Below are positions 1-7,572 of a stretch of DNA of 7,679 nt, in pieces (position 1 is the first letter of the stretch; each line of letters starts with the position of its first letter). The stretch covers positions 1 through 7,679 of the forward strand of contig CAMWZE010000066.1 in the NCBI GenBank assembly GCA_947178685.1. Direction: 5' to 3'. The notes below the pieces were generated by a model. That model was not told the origin of the DNA and ran no database searches. It worked only from the letters and a program-made list of their open reading frames with translations. This stretch comes from an uncultured Porphyromonadaceae bacterium (GTDB lineage Bacteria > Bacteroidota > Bacteroidia > Bacteroidales > Muribaculaceae). The translations under genes and the position numbers were made by a program.

Positions 1-1183
1 GATCTCGGAAGTCGTCGGAAAGACCGGCCGGACGCCCGTTGATTATGGGATTACCCTCTTTCTTCTCCCATTCAATGAGATCATCATCAAGAGGAGAGGC
101 CTGAGCGATAACCGCCTTGGCGTAATCCACCGCTGTATATATGGCATTTGGTTTGCCACCCGTTATCTCATCATCTGAAAATACACAACCACTCCAGCAT
201 CCTTTCACATCATAGCTCTCTGCGGGAGCTATGGCAATCGGTTCTTCAGTCCAGTCATAGAGATTGTCGCTTGATATGTGGCCCCAATGGAGGCGTGTCA
301 TATAAGGTCCGTTGGCATTCTTCTGGAAGAACAGATGATATCTGCCGTTGAAATAAGTCATGCCATGAGTCTCATTTGTCCATCCGGCGGCGGGCATACC
401 GTGGAATTTAGGACGCAACAGATTGCCCTCGAACCGTGAGACCGGAATCGTGAGATCGGCAGGATTCTCAGCAACTGTCGCAGCAATGGTCTCTTCCGAG
501 AGAGGCTCATCATAAACCTCGATATCGTCAATAAGGCCGTTGAAAGTATCAAGATAGAAATTACCACCCCGGCTGTCGGGATTCTTGCCGATCATGAAAG
601 TAGTGGCGTTACAATCAAGAGTATCCATTACTCTCTTCTCCCCTACTTTGTTTCCGTTACGGTAAAGTGTGAGCGTGCGTGTCTCCCCGTCAAACACAGC
701 TGTGATATGGCTCCATTCATTACGGGGAAGGATATCATCGGCCTCGAGTTCGAGCGGCCAGCTGCCGGAGACAGCCTTGAAGGAATACTTTCCCGTGTAG
801 CCCAGACAGAAGCTCCAACCCTGACGGGCGGTTTCATCATATGTGCCGGCGAGAGTAGTCTTTTTTGCAGTCGGTGTGTCGAACTCTATCACAGGATAAG
901 TCTCGGGGGCCACCCATATAGAGAAAGTGGCTTTCGAAAGAGTGCCGAGACTTTTGACATCACCCTGGGCATATGTGGAATAGCCGTCGAAGCGTAGTGC
1001 TTTTCCGACTGCACCTGCGACAGTCTCGCAACCGAAACGACCGTAAACTTTCAGGGAGGCTCCCGACTTTGAGTCGATTATTTCATTATGCTTATTGGCA
1101 TCAAGTGACAGATGTAGAACCCTCTCGGCGGCCATAGGTGACGCGGAGAGAAGCAGAGACAAAAAGAGTAGTCCTGATTTCAT
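1..1183 (-). CDS. GH32-family fructan hydrolase with N-terminal LamG-like domain (3' end outside window)
   Basis: This is the N-terminal 394 codons of a GH32 (beta-fructofuranosidase/fructanase) protein. It runs off the left edge and was translated by hand from ATG at 1183. Residues 1-19 form a signal peptide (MKSGLLFLSLLLSASPMAA) with no lipobox Cys, so a periplasmic or soluble location is likely. Residues 20-240 look like a LamG/concanavalin-A-like beta-sandwich, ending in GLIDDIEVYDEPLSEETIA. The five-bladed GH32 catalytic domain begins near 250, with RPKFHGMPAAGWTNETHG at 257-274, YHLFFQKN at 282-289, HWGHISSDNLYDW at 299-311, GCWSG at 328-332, and DFRD at 391-394. D394 fits the transition-state-stabilising Asp of the RDP motif. 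The nucleophile motif WMNDPNG is altered: E271 stands where Asp is expected. The general acid (EC motif) is outside the window. An in-frame stop lies upstream at 1226-1228 with no earlier ATG, which supports this start. The gene follows the transporter operon, across a terminator. GH32 membership is confident. Activity and substrate are not. Confidence 0.88.
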   Translation of the reverse strand, partial: MKSGLLFLSLLLSASPMAAERVLHLSLDANKHNEIIDSKSGASLKVYGRFGCETVAGAVGKALRFDGYSTYAQGDVKSLGTLSKATFSIWVAPETYPVIEFDTPTAKKTTLAGTYDETARQGWSFCLGYTGKYSFKAVSGSWPLELEADDILPRNEWSHITAVFDGETRTLTLYRNGNKVGEKRVMDTLDCNATTFMIGKNPDSRGGNFYLDTFNGLIDDIEVYDEPLSEETIAATVAENPADLTIPVSRFEGNLLRPKFHGMPAAGWTNETHGMTYFNGRYHLFFQKNANGPYMTRLHWGHISSDNLYDWTEEPIAIAPAESYDVKGCWSGCVFSDDEITGGKPNAIYTAVDYAKAVIAQASPLDDDLIEWEKKEGNPIINGRPAGLSDDFRD

Positions 1184-1227
1184 GTATTTGTTACTAAGTA
1201 TGATGAGGTTGTTGCAATAGTTAAGTC

Positions 1228-1272
1228 AAAAAAACCGCATGGAGCGGAAGTGAAGTGCCACTCCATGCGGTT
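1228..1272 (-). terminator. Intrinsic terminator after the susC-susD-lipoprotein operon
   Basis: A perfect 12-bp inverted repeat pairs AACCGCATGGAG (1233-1244) with CTCCATGCGGTT (1261-1272) around a 16-nt loop. Read on the minus strand, the hairpin is followed at once by seven T residues (1234-1228). This is the layout of a rho-independent terminator for transcripts coming from the DUF4960 gene, whose stop codon lies about 30 nt upstream. It stands 45 bp before the GH32 start codon, so GH32 needs read-through or its own promoter. Confidence 0.85.
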
Positions 1273-1282
1273 CTTTATTTAT

Positions 1283-1301
1283 AACGGTATTTACAACCGT
1301 T
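1283..1301 (-). repeat. Small hairpin at the stop codon of the DUF4960 gene
   Basis: The arms AACGGT (1283-1288) and ACCGTT (1296-1301) form a 6-bp stem with a 7-nt loop. The stem begins inside the TAA stop codon (1303-1301), so the mRNA would carry two stem-loops in tandem here, this one and the terminator. It has no T run of its own. It might stabilise the 3' end or be chance; a 6-bp stem is weak evidence. Confidence 0.4.
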
Positions 1302-2773
1302 TATTTCAGGTAATTAAGGATATTGGATGTGAGTTTCTCCACATTGCCCTGATAAGGATTGGCTCCGGAGTTCTGATTCCATTCATAGGCAGCCAGACCG
1401 TTGGCGATGCAACGTCCGTGGTTAGGATTGGAATAGAACTCTACAAGGCCGGCAACACAATGGTCGCGAACATGTCCCCAGGTTGCAAGTACAAGTGAGT
1501 TGGTTACAACCTCAAAGTTCTTTATCACGTCGGGATAAGATCCGCGTCCGTAGATATTGCAATCCCACAGACAGTTGTGGTCTTCACGCTGACCCGGACC
1601 GATGAGCGGAAGTGTAGGATAGCCGTAACCATTGGGATCTTCGAGTGTCAAACCTTCATAGACGGCATGAGCGGTGCGGTCGTAGAAGCCTTGGTCGGCC
1701 CCATCCTTGAAATCCCATCCAAGATTGGGATTGATCACCCATACATCGTCGCCGCTTCCCCCTTCTCCATCGCCGAATACGGTGGGACCCATATCTGAGG
1801 GCACTATCTCAAGGGGCACTGTGAGCTGAGTTGCCATGTTAGCGAGATAAAGGCTGCCTCCGTTGGCTGAGTACTGCTTGATAGCGGCGATGCAATCATC
1901 TGAAGAGAACGGTAGATTCTGCCATCCGTAGCCGATGCCTACACGGTCTACCTCAATCCACATCACTGAGTAGATGGCCGGATCATAGTCGGAAAGCTCG
2001 GAGGGATGCACAAATTCTGTGTTGGGCTGAGCGGCAAACCATTTGGCAGCTGCATATTCATCGTCATCATCAAGATCGCCATAGGTTGCGACTCCGTCGG
2101 GAAGCAGATAGAGCATCTTCGGTTCCACATAGGGGATGGTCTCCTCTACGCTCGATGCCGGCGAATAATAGTAAGTGTCGTATACCACCTCAACTGAATA
2201 GGTCATAGTCTGCTCCATTGGCTGGGCCTTGAGCACATAGGATGTAGTCTCGGCATCAAGCACGATAGCTTTGTCGGTTTCTCCGTTAGTCACGATACGC
2301 ACTCCGGTGCGATGTGCCTGGGAGGGTAGATTCCAGCTGAGTGTGACAGCGCGTCCGTTAAGGGAGCCCTTGAGATTGCTGACACCCTCGAAAGTTTCCT
2401 CGGGAAGGTCGATCACCACAGATTTACCGGTGGAAAGATAACCGTTGGAATATTTCACCTTAACCGTATAGACCACCTCCTCTCCAAGTGGAGTGCCGAG
2501 AACATTATAGGAATAGTTACGGTCGGTATTAAGATCGAATGTCTGTATCTCTGTAGCATTACGGTAGAGCACACAGCCTGCTACGTCGTTGCCGGATGGT
2601 AGAGTCCAGTTTATATTTATATCATGGTTGGCCACTCCACCTATCGTGTATTCCATCGCGGCCACAACCGGTAGTTCCGGACCCTCCGTATATCCGTTGG
2701 GAGTATAGTCTGAACAGCTGCTTGCGAAGAGGGTGAGTCCCGCTGCTATATATGTCAGTTTTGAGAATTTCAT
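1301..2773 (-). CDS. Surface glycan-binding lipoprotein, two FN3-like domains plus DUF4960
   Basis: This is a complete 490-aa lipoprotein. The type II signal peptide ends in FASSC with lipidated C20, followed by SDYTPNG, so it is probably exported to the outer membrane and the cell surface. Two fibronectin-III/Ig-like beta domains follow, at about 36-123 (around INWTLPSGNDVAGCVLYR) and 128-213 (around VTLSWNLPSQAHRTGVRIV). The C-terminal part, about 218-488, matches my memory of DUF4960, the domain found in third-position lipoproteins of Bacteroides fructan loci such as BT1761. An acidic stretch, DLDDDDE, lies at 233-239. The closing stretch GRCIANGLAAYEWN (453-466) to LTSNILNYLK resembles the end of ThuA/class I amidotransferase-like folds. 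No catalytic motif is evident. The gene lies 32 nt downstream of susD and is surely cotranscribed with it. The likely job is to capture fructan at the surface and feed the SusCD complex. The binding role is inferred from context; the DUF4960 assignment needs a profile search. Confidence 0.85.
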   Translation of the reverse strand: MKFSKLTYIAAGLTLFASSCSDYTPNGYTEGPELPVVAAMEYTIGGVANHDININWTLPSGNDVAGCVLYRNATEIQTFDLNTDRNYSYNVLGTPLGEEVVYTVKVKYSNGYLSTGKSVVIDLPEETFEGVSNLKGSLNGRAVTLSWNLPSQAHRTGVRIVTNGETDKAIVLDAETTSYVLKAQPMEQTMTYSVEVVYDTYYYSPASSVEETIPYVEPKMLYLLPDGVATYGDLDDDDEYAAAKWFAAQPNTEFVHPSELSDYDPAIYSVMWIEVDRVGIGYGWQNLPFSSDDCIAAIKQYSANGGSLYLANMATQLTVPLEIVPSDMGPTVFGDGEGGSGDDVWVINPNLGWDFKDGADQGFYDRTAHAVYEGLTLEDPNGYGYPTLPLIGPGQREDHNCLWDCNIYGRGSYPDVIKNFEVVTNSLVLATWGHVRDHCVAGLVEFYSNPNHGRCIANGLAAYEWNQNSGANPYQGNVEKLTSNILNYLK

Positions 2774-2805
2774 TTCCTTATATATTGTTTGTAAGTATGG
2801 TATGA

Positions 2806-4482
2806 TTATTTATAAAGATCGCCTGCATTATCAACCTGCTCAAGCGGTATCGGACAATAGATATCATCTTCGCTGAGATGGGCATTGTCAAGATAGTGGA
2901 AGAGGCTCTTCTCTTTCGCATAATAAGCGTTGACAGTGTTGACCGCTTCTCCCCAACGCACGAGGTCGAACCAACGGTGACCCTCCATAGCGAGTTCGAG
3001 ACGACGTTCCATTCTCACTGCCTTACGGGCATAGTCCTGAGTCCATCCCTGAGCTCCATACTCACGCACCAGATAATTGGCCACCATCGGATTACAATCA
3101 ACCGGAGTATAGGAGGAATCCACTGAGCGGGCTGCCTTGGCGCGAACCTGATTTATAAGGGTGCGTGCTTCGTCGAGATCCTTGTTCTGCTCGATAAGGG
3201 CCTCTGCTTTCATCAGGAGCACGTCGGCATAGCGGATTATGATATAATTGAGAGAGCTGGCTCCCCAAGGCACAATACCTACCGTGACGTAAGGAGAATC
3301 GGGAGAGGGATAAGGTTTCTTACCGGAATACTGGCTATAGTTGTTGAGATTGCGACACCAGTTCTCATTGTAATTGTAACCGCGCCAGGGCATACCGATA
3401 CGTCCGAATGTGAAATCGACACGCGGATCGACGTTGCCGGCATAGTCGGCTTTGTCAAGATTCTGAGAGGGGGCTGAAGTGGCTTCAAGATAAGGCAGAC
3501 CGCTCGCATCTGTGCGGAAAGCGTTTACAAGATCTTGCGATCCGGTGTAGAAGTCATCGCCGTTACCATAGACGTCGCCCTCTGACACGGTGCAGTTCAA
3601 ACAGTTGTTGAAATTGAACTGATCGGGCTCGTTGGCAGAGGAGAACTGCACAGCCATCACCGATTCATATTGGTTGTTCATCTCCGGCTTTGAGATGTCG
3701 AGGAAGTTGGGATAGAGTTGATACTGATTGCTCTTCACTACATAATCGGCATATTTCTCGGCAGTAGCGTAATCGTGGGTGAAGAGAGCTACTCTGGCAA
3801 GCACTGCGGCAGCCACATATTTGTTGAAGCGACCCGGTTCACTCTGTTTCTCCACATTGTCGGCATAAGCCTGCTCAAGATCGGCCTTGATGAATCCGGC
3901 TATCTCGTCGCGGGTGAACTCACTCGCACTTACCTCCGATGGATTTGCATTCTCATCGATATAGGGGAATTTCTTAAAGATGCGGTAGAGATCGAAATAG
4001 TAATATGCGCGGAGGGTCTTCATCTCGGCTATATATGCCTTACGGTTCTCTTCGGAGAGGTTGCCTGCGGCATTGAGAGCACGGAGGGCATTGTTGCAAC
4101 GGGAAATTGAATAATAGTCGTTGCGCCATTTGTAGTTGAGAATGGGATTGTCGCTCTGAACGTTGCCGATAGAGAACTCATGCATATACACCTCATAGCC
4201 GAGTTCACCTCCACCCTTCTGTGCATCGTCTGAGCGGATATCAAACACCCAGTTGTTGATAGGGCCGGCAAACGACTCGTTGTTGCCGAAATAATGGCAA
4301 AGAAGTGTGGCGTAAGCGGATGTCATGAGGTCTACCGCCTCTTCATCGCCGATCTGATCTGCCGAGAACACTCCCTGTGGCTTTGTGTCGAGAAGACTGT
4401 CGCAAGACACTGAGCCGAGTGCAAGCACCGCCATAGAGGCCGCCATTGCAGAGTTTCTTATTATTGTCTTTATAGTTTTCAT
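2806..4482 (-). CDS. susD: SusD/RagB-family outer-membrane glycan-binding lipoprotein
   Basis: This complete 558-aa protein is the lid and glycan-binding partner of the SusC channel encoded just upstream. The signal peptide ends in LGSVSC with lipidated C27. It is followed by DSLLDTKPQG, the form usual just after the lipidated Cys in SusD proteins (C-x-x-x-LD-x-x-P-x-G). The N-terminal TPR-like helical part includes MKTLRAYYYFDLYRIFKKFP (154-173), a typical SusD helix. The C-terminal RagB/SusD part has YIIIRYADVLLMKAEALI (413-430), then MERRLELAMEGHRWFDLVRW (491-510), and ends with the usual IYCPIPLEQVDNAGDLYK. The length is normal and there is no frameshift. The gap to the susC stop is only 20 nt, so the two form one operon. 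The ATG at 4482 begins directly at a lysine-containing signal peptide. Family is certain. Fructan as ligand is inferred from the neighbours. The symbol is used in the family sense only. Confidence 0.97.
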   Translation of the reverse strand: MKTIKTIIRNSAMAASMAVLALGSVSCDSLLDTKPQGVFSADQIGDEEAVDLMTSAYATLLCHYFGNNESFAGPINNWVFDIRSDDAQKGGGELGYEVYMHEFSIGNVQSDNPILNYKWRNDYYSISRCNNALRALNAAGNLSEENRKAYIAEMKTLRAYYYFDLYRIFKKFPYIDENANPSEVSASEFTRDEIAGFIKADLEQAYADNVEKQSEPGRFNKYVAAAVLARVALFTHDYATAEKYADYVVKSNQYQLYPNFLDISKPEMNNQYESVMAVQFSSANEPDQFNFNNCLNCTVSEGDVYGNGDDFYTGSQDLVNAFRTDASGLPYLEATSAPSQNLDKADYAGNVDPRVDFTFGRIGMPWRGYNYNENWCRNLNNYSQYSGKKPYPSPDSPYVTVGIVPWGASSLNYIIIRYADVLLMKAEALIEQNKDLDEARTLINQVRAKAARSVDSSYTPVDCNPMVANYLVREYGAQGWTQDYARKAVRMERRLELAMEGHRWFDLVRWGEAVNTVNAYYAKEKSLFHYLDNAHLSEDDIYCPIPLEQVDNAGDLYK

Positions 4483-4483
4483 T

Positions 4484-4492
4484 GTTTTGGTT
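4484..4492 (-). promoter_or_regulatory. A-rich susD leader sharing a 9-mer with the susC leader
   Basis: The minus-strand leader reads AACCAAAACA directly before the susD ATG and has no Shine-Dalgarno sequence. The same AACCAAAAC occurs in the susC leader at 7551-7559. Such A-rich, SD-less leaders are usual in Bacteroidota, where translation depends on unstructured A-rich sequence. The exact shared 9-mer may be a translation-enhancing element or coincidence. Confidence 0.35.
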
Positions 4493-4502
4493 GCTTGAAG
4501 GT

Positions 4503-7500
4503 TTAGAACTGGAAGTTAACACCGAATGTGAATGTGCGGGGACGCGGATAAGCACCGTTGTCGATCACTGCACCATAACCGCCGGGAAGAATCTCAGGGT
4601 CAAGACCGGAGTATTTTGTCATAGTGAACACATTCTCCACCTGCGCGAAGATATTGAGGTTTTCACATGCGAATTTCTTGGTGATAGCCTCGGGCAAAGT
4701 GTAGGAGAGTTTCAGATATTTCATCTTCATGTATGAGCCGTCCTCAGTGTAATAGGTAGAGAAGCGGGCCTCGTTGTTCGCATCCGTGAGCGAGAGTGCG
4801 GGGATGTCGGTGTTGCGGTTTTCGGGAGTCCAGGCGTTGAGGATATCGGCAGCATGGTTGGTGTTGGTGTTTGCGCGACCAAAGCTATAGAGCTGACCCT
4901 TCATGGAGTTGATGATATCGAAACCGAAATCGCCTGAGAAGAACATATCGAGAGTGAAACCCTTATATTTGAATGCAAGGTTGATACCCATCGAGAGATC
5001 CGGGTTGGGATCGCCTATGTAGCAACGGTCGGCATCAGAGATCTCGCCATCGCCGTTAAGGTCGCGATACATAAGACGGCCCGGGGCCGCACCCTGCTGT
5101 GTGGCATGGTTTGCCACCTCCTCCATGCTCTGGAAAATACCATCGCAGACATAGCCATAGTAGATACCCATAGGTTTACCGGGCACAAGACGGGCATCAC
5201 CACCAATAAATTCCTGACGATTGTTGAGTACAAGGAGCTTGTTCTTATACTGGGAGAGGTTGATTGAACCGTTCCACGAGAAATCACCATAGCTCGGAGA
5301 GTTGTAGCCAAGTGAGAGCTCCCAACCGTTGTTGCGCATAGATCCGGTGTTCATCCAGATGTCGGCGTTCTCTCCGGCAACACTCAAGGCCGGCGGAATT
5401 GTGAGCATATCGGTGGTCTTCTTTACATAATAGTCGGCCGAGAGGTTGATGGCTCCGTTGAGGAACTGAAGATCGACACCAATGTTATTCTGAGTGGTAG
5501 TCTCCCATTTCAGATCGGGATTGCCGGTAGATGAGATTGTTATGCCTGATGTGGTGCTTGAATTTGTGCCTGAAATATCATAGGCGCCGTTTCCGGTATT
5601 GAAGATATAAGTGGAGTAAGCCGGATAAAGCGATGGGATATTGGCATTACCGTTCTGGCCCCATGAGTAGCGTATCTTAAGATCGGTAAGTATATTGTTT
5701 TCGGGCCAGAAACTTTCGGCTGTGGGACGCCATGCTATTGAAGCTGCGGGGAACACACCTGAGCGATGTTTCTTGGCGAAGCGTGAGTTCTCATCACGAC
5801 GTATGGTGAACGAGGCGAGGTAACGGTCGGCATAATTGTAATCGACCTTTCCGAAGAGTGAGAACACACTCCACTGAGTCTTTCCACCCCCGTTGCTGCG
5901 TGTGCCTGTGCCCGCTCCGATCTGCATATAATCAGTGTCTTCGAAGGCATAGCCGGTGCGATAAGCACTGAGATCTTTGAATGTGTAACCGATAGCCTCA
6001 GTACCGATGAGAGCTGTAAGATGGTGCACCTCAGAGAAAGTTTTGTTATAATTGGCGGTATTGGTCCAAGTCCAGGTGTCTCCCTGTCCGTAAACCTCAT
6101 CTACTGAGTTGACATCGTTGGGATTGACACGACGGTTGAGAGTCTGATTGAGATACTGGCTGTGTTCGATACCGATATTCGACTTCAATGTAAGGCCCTC
6201 CACAGGATAGATCTCAAGGAAGGCGTTGCCCAATATTCTCCATGAAGTGGAGGAATTATCGGAGGCATTTGAAATGAGCTGCACCGGATTGGCAAGGTCA
6301 GATTTGATAAGAGTCATCGGATTTGCCCAGGTGCCGTCGATTCCCTTTACCGGAAGTGCCGGCATCTGAGAAAGCGCTGTGAAAGGTATGCCTCGGTCGC
6401 CGGCTACATCCATACCACGGTTGCTCCAACGTGCCACCACAAGATTCTCACCTACCGCCACATACTTATTAAAGGAGTAGCGTGAATTGATTCGTGCTGA
6501 ATAACGCTCGTAGAAAGTGTCTTTGATATTACCGTTCTGGTTGATATAGTTGGCTGAGAAGAGCATCGACCCTTTCTCGGAATTATTGGCGATGGAGGCT
6601 GTGAGATTATTGGTCCATGCCGTGTGGTAAACCTCATCCTGCCAATTGGTGTTGGCTGTCGGGAAATTAGGATTGCCATCGGCAAATTGCTGGAGCACCG
6701 GAGTGGCGCCGTCCCCATAGAGAATGTGGGAGGGTTTTATCCCTGAGTTCTGAGAAGCCATCCAATAGGCCTGACCCCACTGCTCGGCATTCATCACTTT
6801 ATAACGTTTGGCAATTGTCTGGGCTGACACCGCATAGTTCACATTGATTGTGGTGCGCTCCCCTTTGCCATGCTTTGTTGTGATAATGACAACACCGTTG
6901 GCAGCACGCGAACCATAAATAGAGGCTGAAGCGGCATCTTTGAGCACCTGCATTGTCTCAATATCGCTCGGATTGATACAGTTGATGGTGTCGGTAGGAA
7001 CTCCGTCAATAATATAGAGAGGATCATTACTGGAGTTGGCTGTAGACATACCGCGCACACGGATAGAACCGGTGCCACCGGGAGCCGCATCAGGCACTAC
7101 ATTCACACCGGGAAGCTTACCGGCCATCGAGTTCATGATGTTGCCTGAATTCTCAGATAGAGGCTCCTTCATATTCATCACCGACACAGCTCCTGTAAGA
7201 TCGGCCTTTCGAACAGTTTGATAACCCACTACTACAAGTTCGTCAAGCAGTCCGGCATCTTCATCCATGTAGATTGTCATCTCAGGCTGTGCCACCAACT
7301 CTACAGGTGTGTAGCCCACATAAGTGACTTTTATTGCCGAACCTTCCGGAACAGAGAGGGTAAAATTACCATCTATATCGGTGGCCGTTCCTTTCTTGTT
7401 TACTTCGCAGAGCACGGTTGCTCCGATCAGAGGTTCATTGTCTACGCGAGACAGAACCGTTCCCTTCACAGTGATCTCCTGTGAGTGCGCCACCACTGTT

Positions 7501-7541
7501 ATAAGCAGAAGCATCAGCGCGGTGAGGATTCCTTTTTTCAT
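4503..7541 (-). CDS. susC: SusC/RagA-family TonB-dependent outer-membrane transporter
   Basis: This complete 1012-aa protein imports oligosaccharides across the outer membrane, powered by TonB-ExbBD, with SusD as its lid. A Sec signal peptide covers residues 1-20 (ending VVAHS, then QEITV). A carboxypeptidase-regulatory-like Ig domain lies at about 24-95 (KGTVL, IGATV, DIDGNFTL, VTYVGY). The TonB-box region is LLDELVVVGY at 98-107. The plug domain, about 112-226, carries the SusC signature YIIDGVPTD (176-184) and VLKDAASASIYGSRAANGVV (199-218). The rest is a 22-strand-type barrel, with an EF-hand-like loop DLNGDGEISDAD at 827-838 that is common in SusC proteins. It ends in TFTFGVNFQF with the terminal Phe typical of BAM-assembled barrels. 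There is no N-terminal STN domain, so signalling through an anti-sigma/ECF pair is unlikely. It heads the operon with susD 20 nt behind. Length and reading frame are intact. Family is certain; fructan as substrate is inferred from GH32 and DUF4960 downstream. Confidence 0.97.
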   Translation of the reverse strand: MKKGILTALMLLLITVVAHSQEITVKGTVLSRVDNEPLIGATVLCEVNKKGTATDIDGNFTLSVPEGSAIKVTYVGYTPVELVAQPEMTIYMDEDAGLLDELVVVGYQTVRKADLTGAVSVMNMKEPLSENSGNIMNSMAGKLPGVNVVPDAAPGGTGSIRVRGMSTANSSNDPLYIIDGVPTDTINCINPSDIETMQVLKDAASASIYGSRAANGVVIITTKHGKGERTTINVNYAVSAQTIAKRYKVMNAEQWGQAYWMASQNSGIKPSHILYGDGATPVLQQFADGNPNFPTANTNWQDEVYHTAWTNNLTASIANNSEKGSMLFSANYINQNGNIKDTFYERYSARINSRYSFNKYVAVGENLVVARWSNRGMDVAGDRGIPFTALSQMPALPVKGIDGTWANPMTLIKSDLANPVQLISNASDNSSTSWRILGNAFLEIYPVEGLTLKSNIGIEHSQYLNQTLNRRVNPNDVNSVDEVYGQGDTWTWTNTANYNKTFSEVHHLTALIGTEAIGYTFKDLSAYRTGYAFEDTDYMQIGAGTGTRSNGGGKTQWSVFSLFGKVDYNYADRYLASFTIRRDENSRFAKKHRSGVFPAASIAWRPTAESFWPENNILTDLKIRYSWGQNGNANIPSLYPAYSTYIFNTGNGAYDISGTNSSTTSGITISSTGNPDLKWETTTQNNIGVDLQFLNGAINLSADYYVKKTTDMLTIPPALSVAGENADIWMNTGSMRNNGWELSLGYNSPSYGDFSWNGSINLSQYKNKLLVLNNRQEFIGGDARLVPGKPMGIYYGYVCDGIFQSMEEVANHATQQGAAPGRLMYRDLNGDGEISDADRCYIGDPNPDLSMGINLAFKYKGFTLDMFFSGDFGFDIINSMKGQLYSFGRANTNTNHAADILNAWTPENRNTDIPALSLTDANNEARFSTYYTEDGSYMKMKYLKLSYTLPEAITKKFACENLNIFAQVENVFTMTKYSGLDPEILPGGYGAVIDNGAYPRPRTFTFGVNFQF

Positions 7542-7550
7542 GTTATGTTG

Positions 7551-7559
7551 GTTTTGGTT
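7551..7559 (-). promoter_or_regulatory. A-rich susC leader
   Basis: The region between the predicted transcription start and the susC ATG is short and A-rich, with no Shine-Dalgarno sequence. It contains AACCAAAAC nine bases before the start codon, the same 9-mer that abuts the susD start. Confidence 0.35.
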
Positions 7560-7572
7560 AGAATTTCTGACG

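Noticed and set aside
707..997. 96-aa open frame on the plus strand
   Set aside because: It is antisense to the LamG-like part of the GH32 gene, whose frame is well supported by domain motifs.
1184..1227. Possible GH32 promoter between the terminator T run and the start codon
   Set aside because: The best -7 candidate, TACTTAGT on the minus strand, matches TAnnTTTG poorly, and the only TTTG lies in the T run at too great a distance (26 nt).
2774..2790. AAGGAA just before the DUF4960 gene ATG as a Shine-Dalgarno site
   Set aside because: It abuts the start codon, too close to act as a ribosome binding site, and Bacteroidota rarely rely on such sites.
3718..4110. 130-aa open frame on the plus strand
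   Set aside because: It lies wholly antisense to the intact SusD gene, has no recognisable domain, and its composition is what the opposite strand of this coding sequence would give.
5735..6100. 121-aa open frame on the minus strand in another frame
   Set aside because: It overlaps the SusC barrel in a shifted frame and has no family features.
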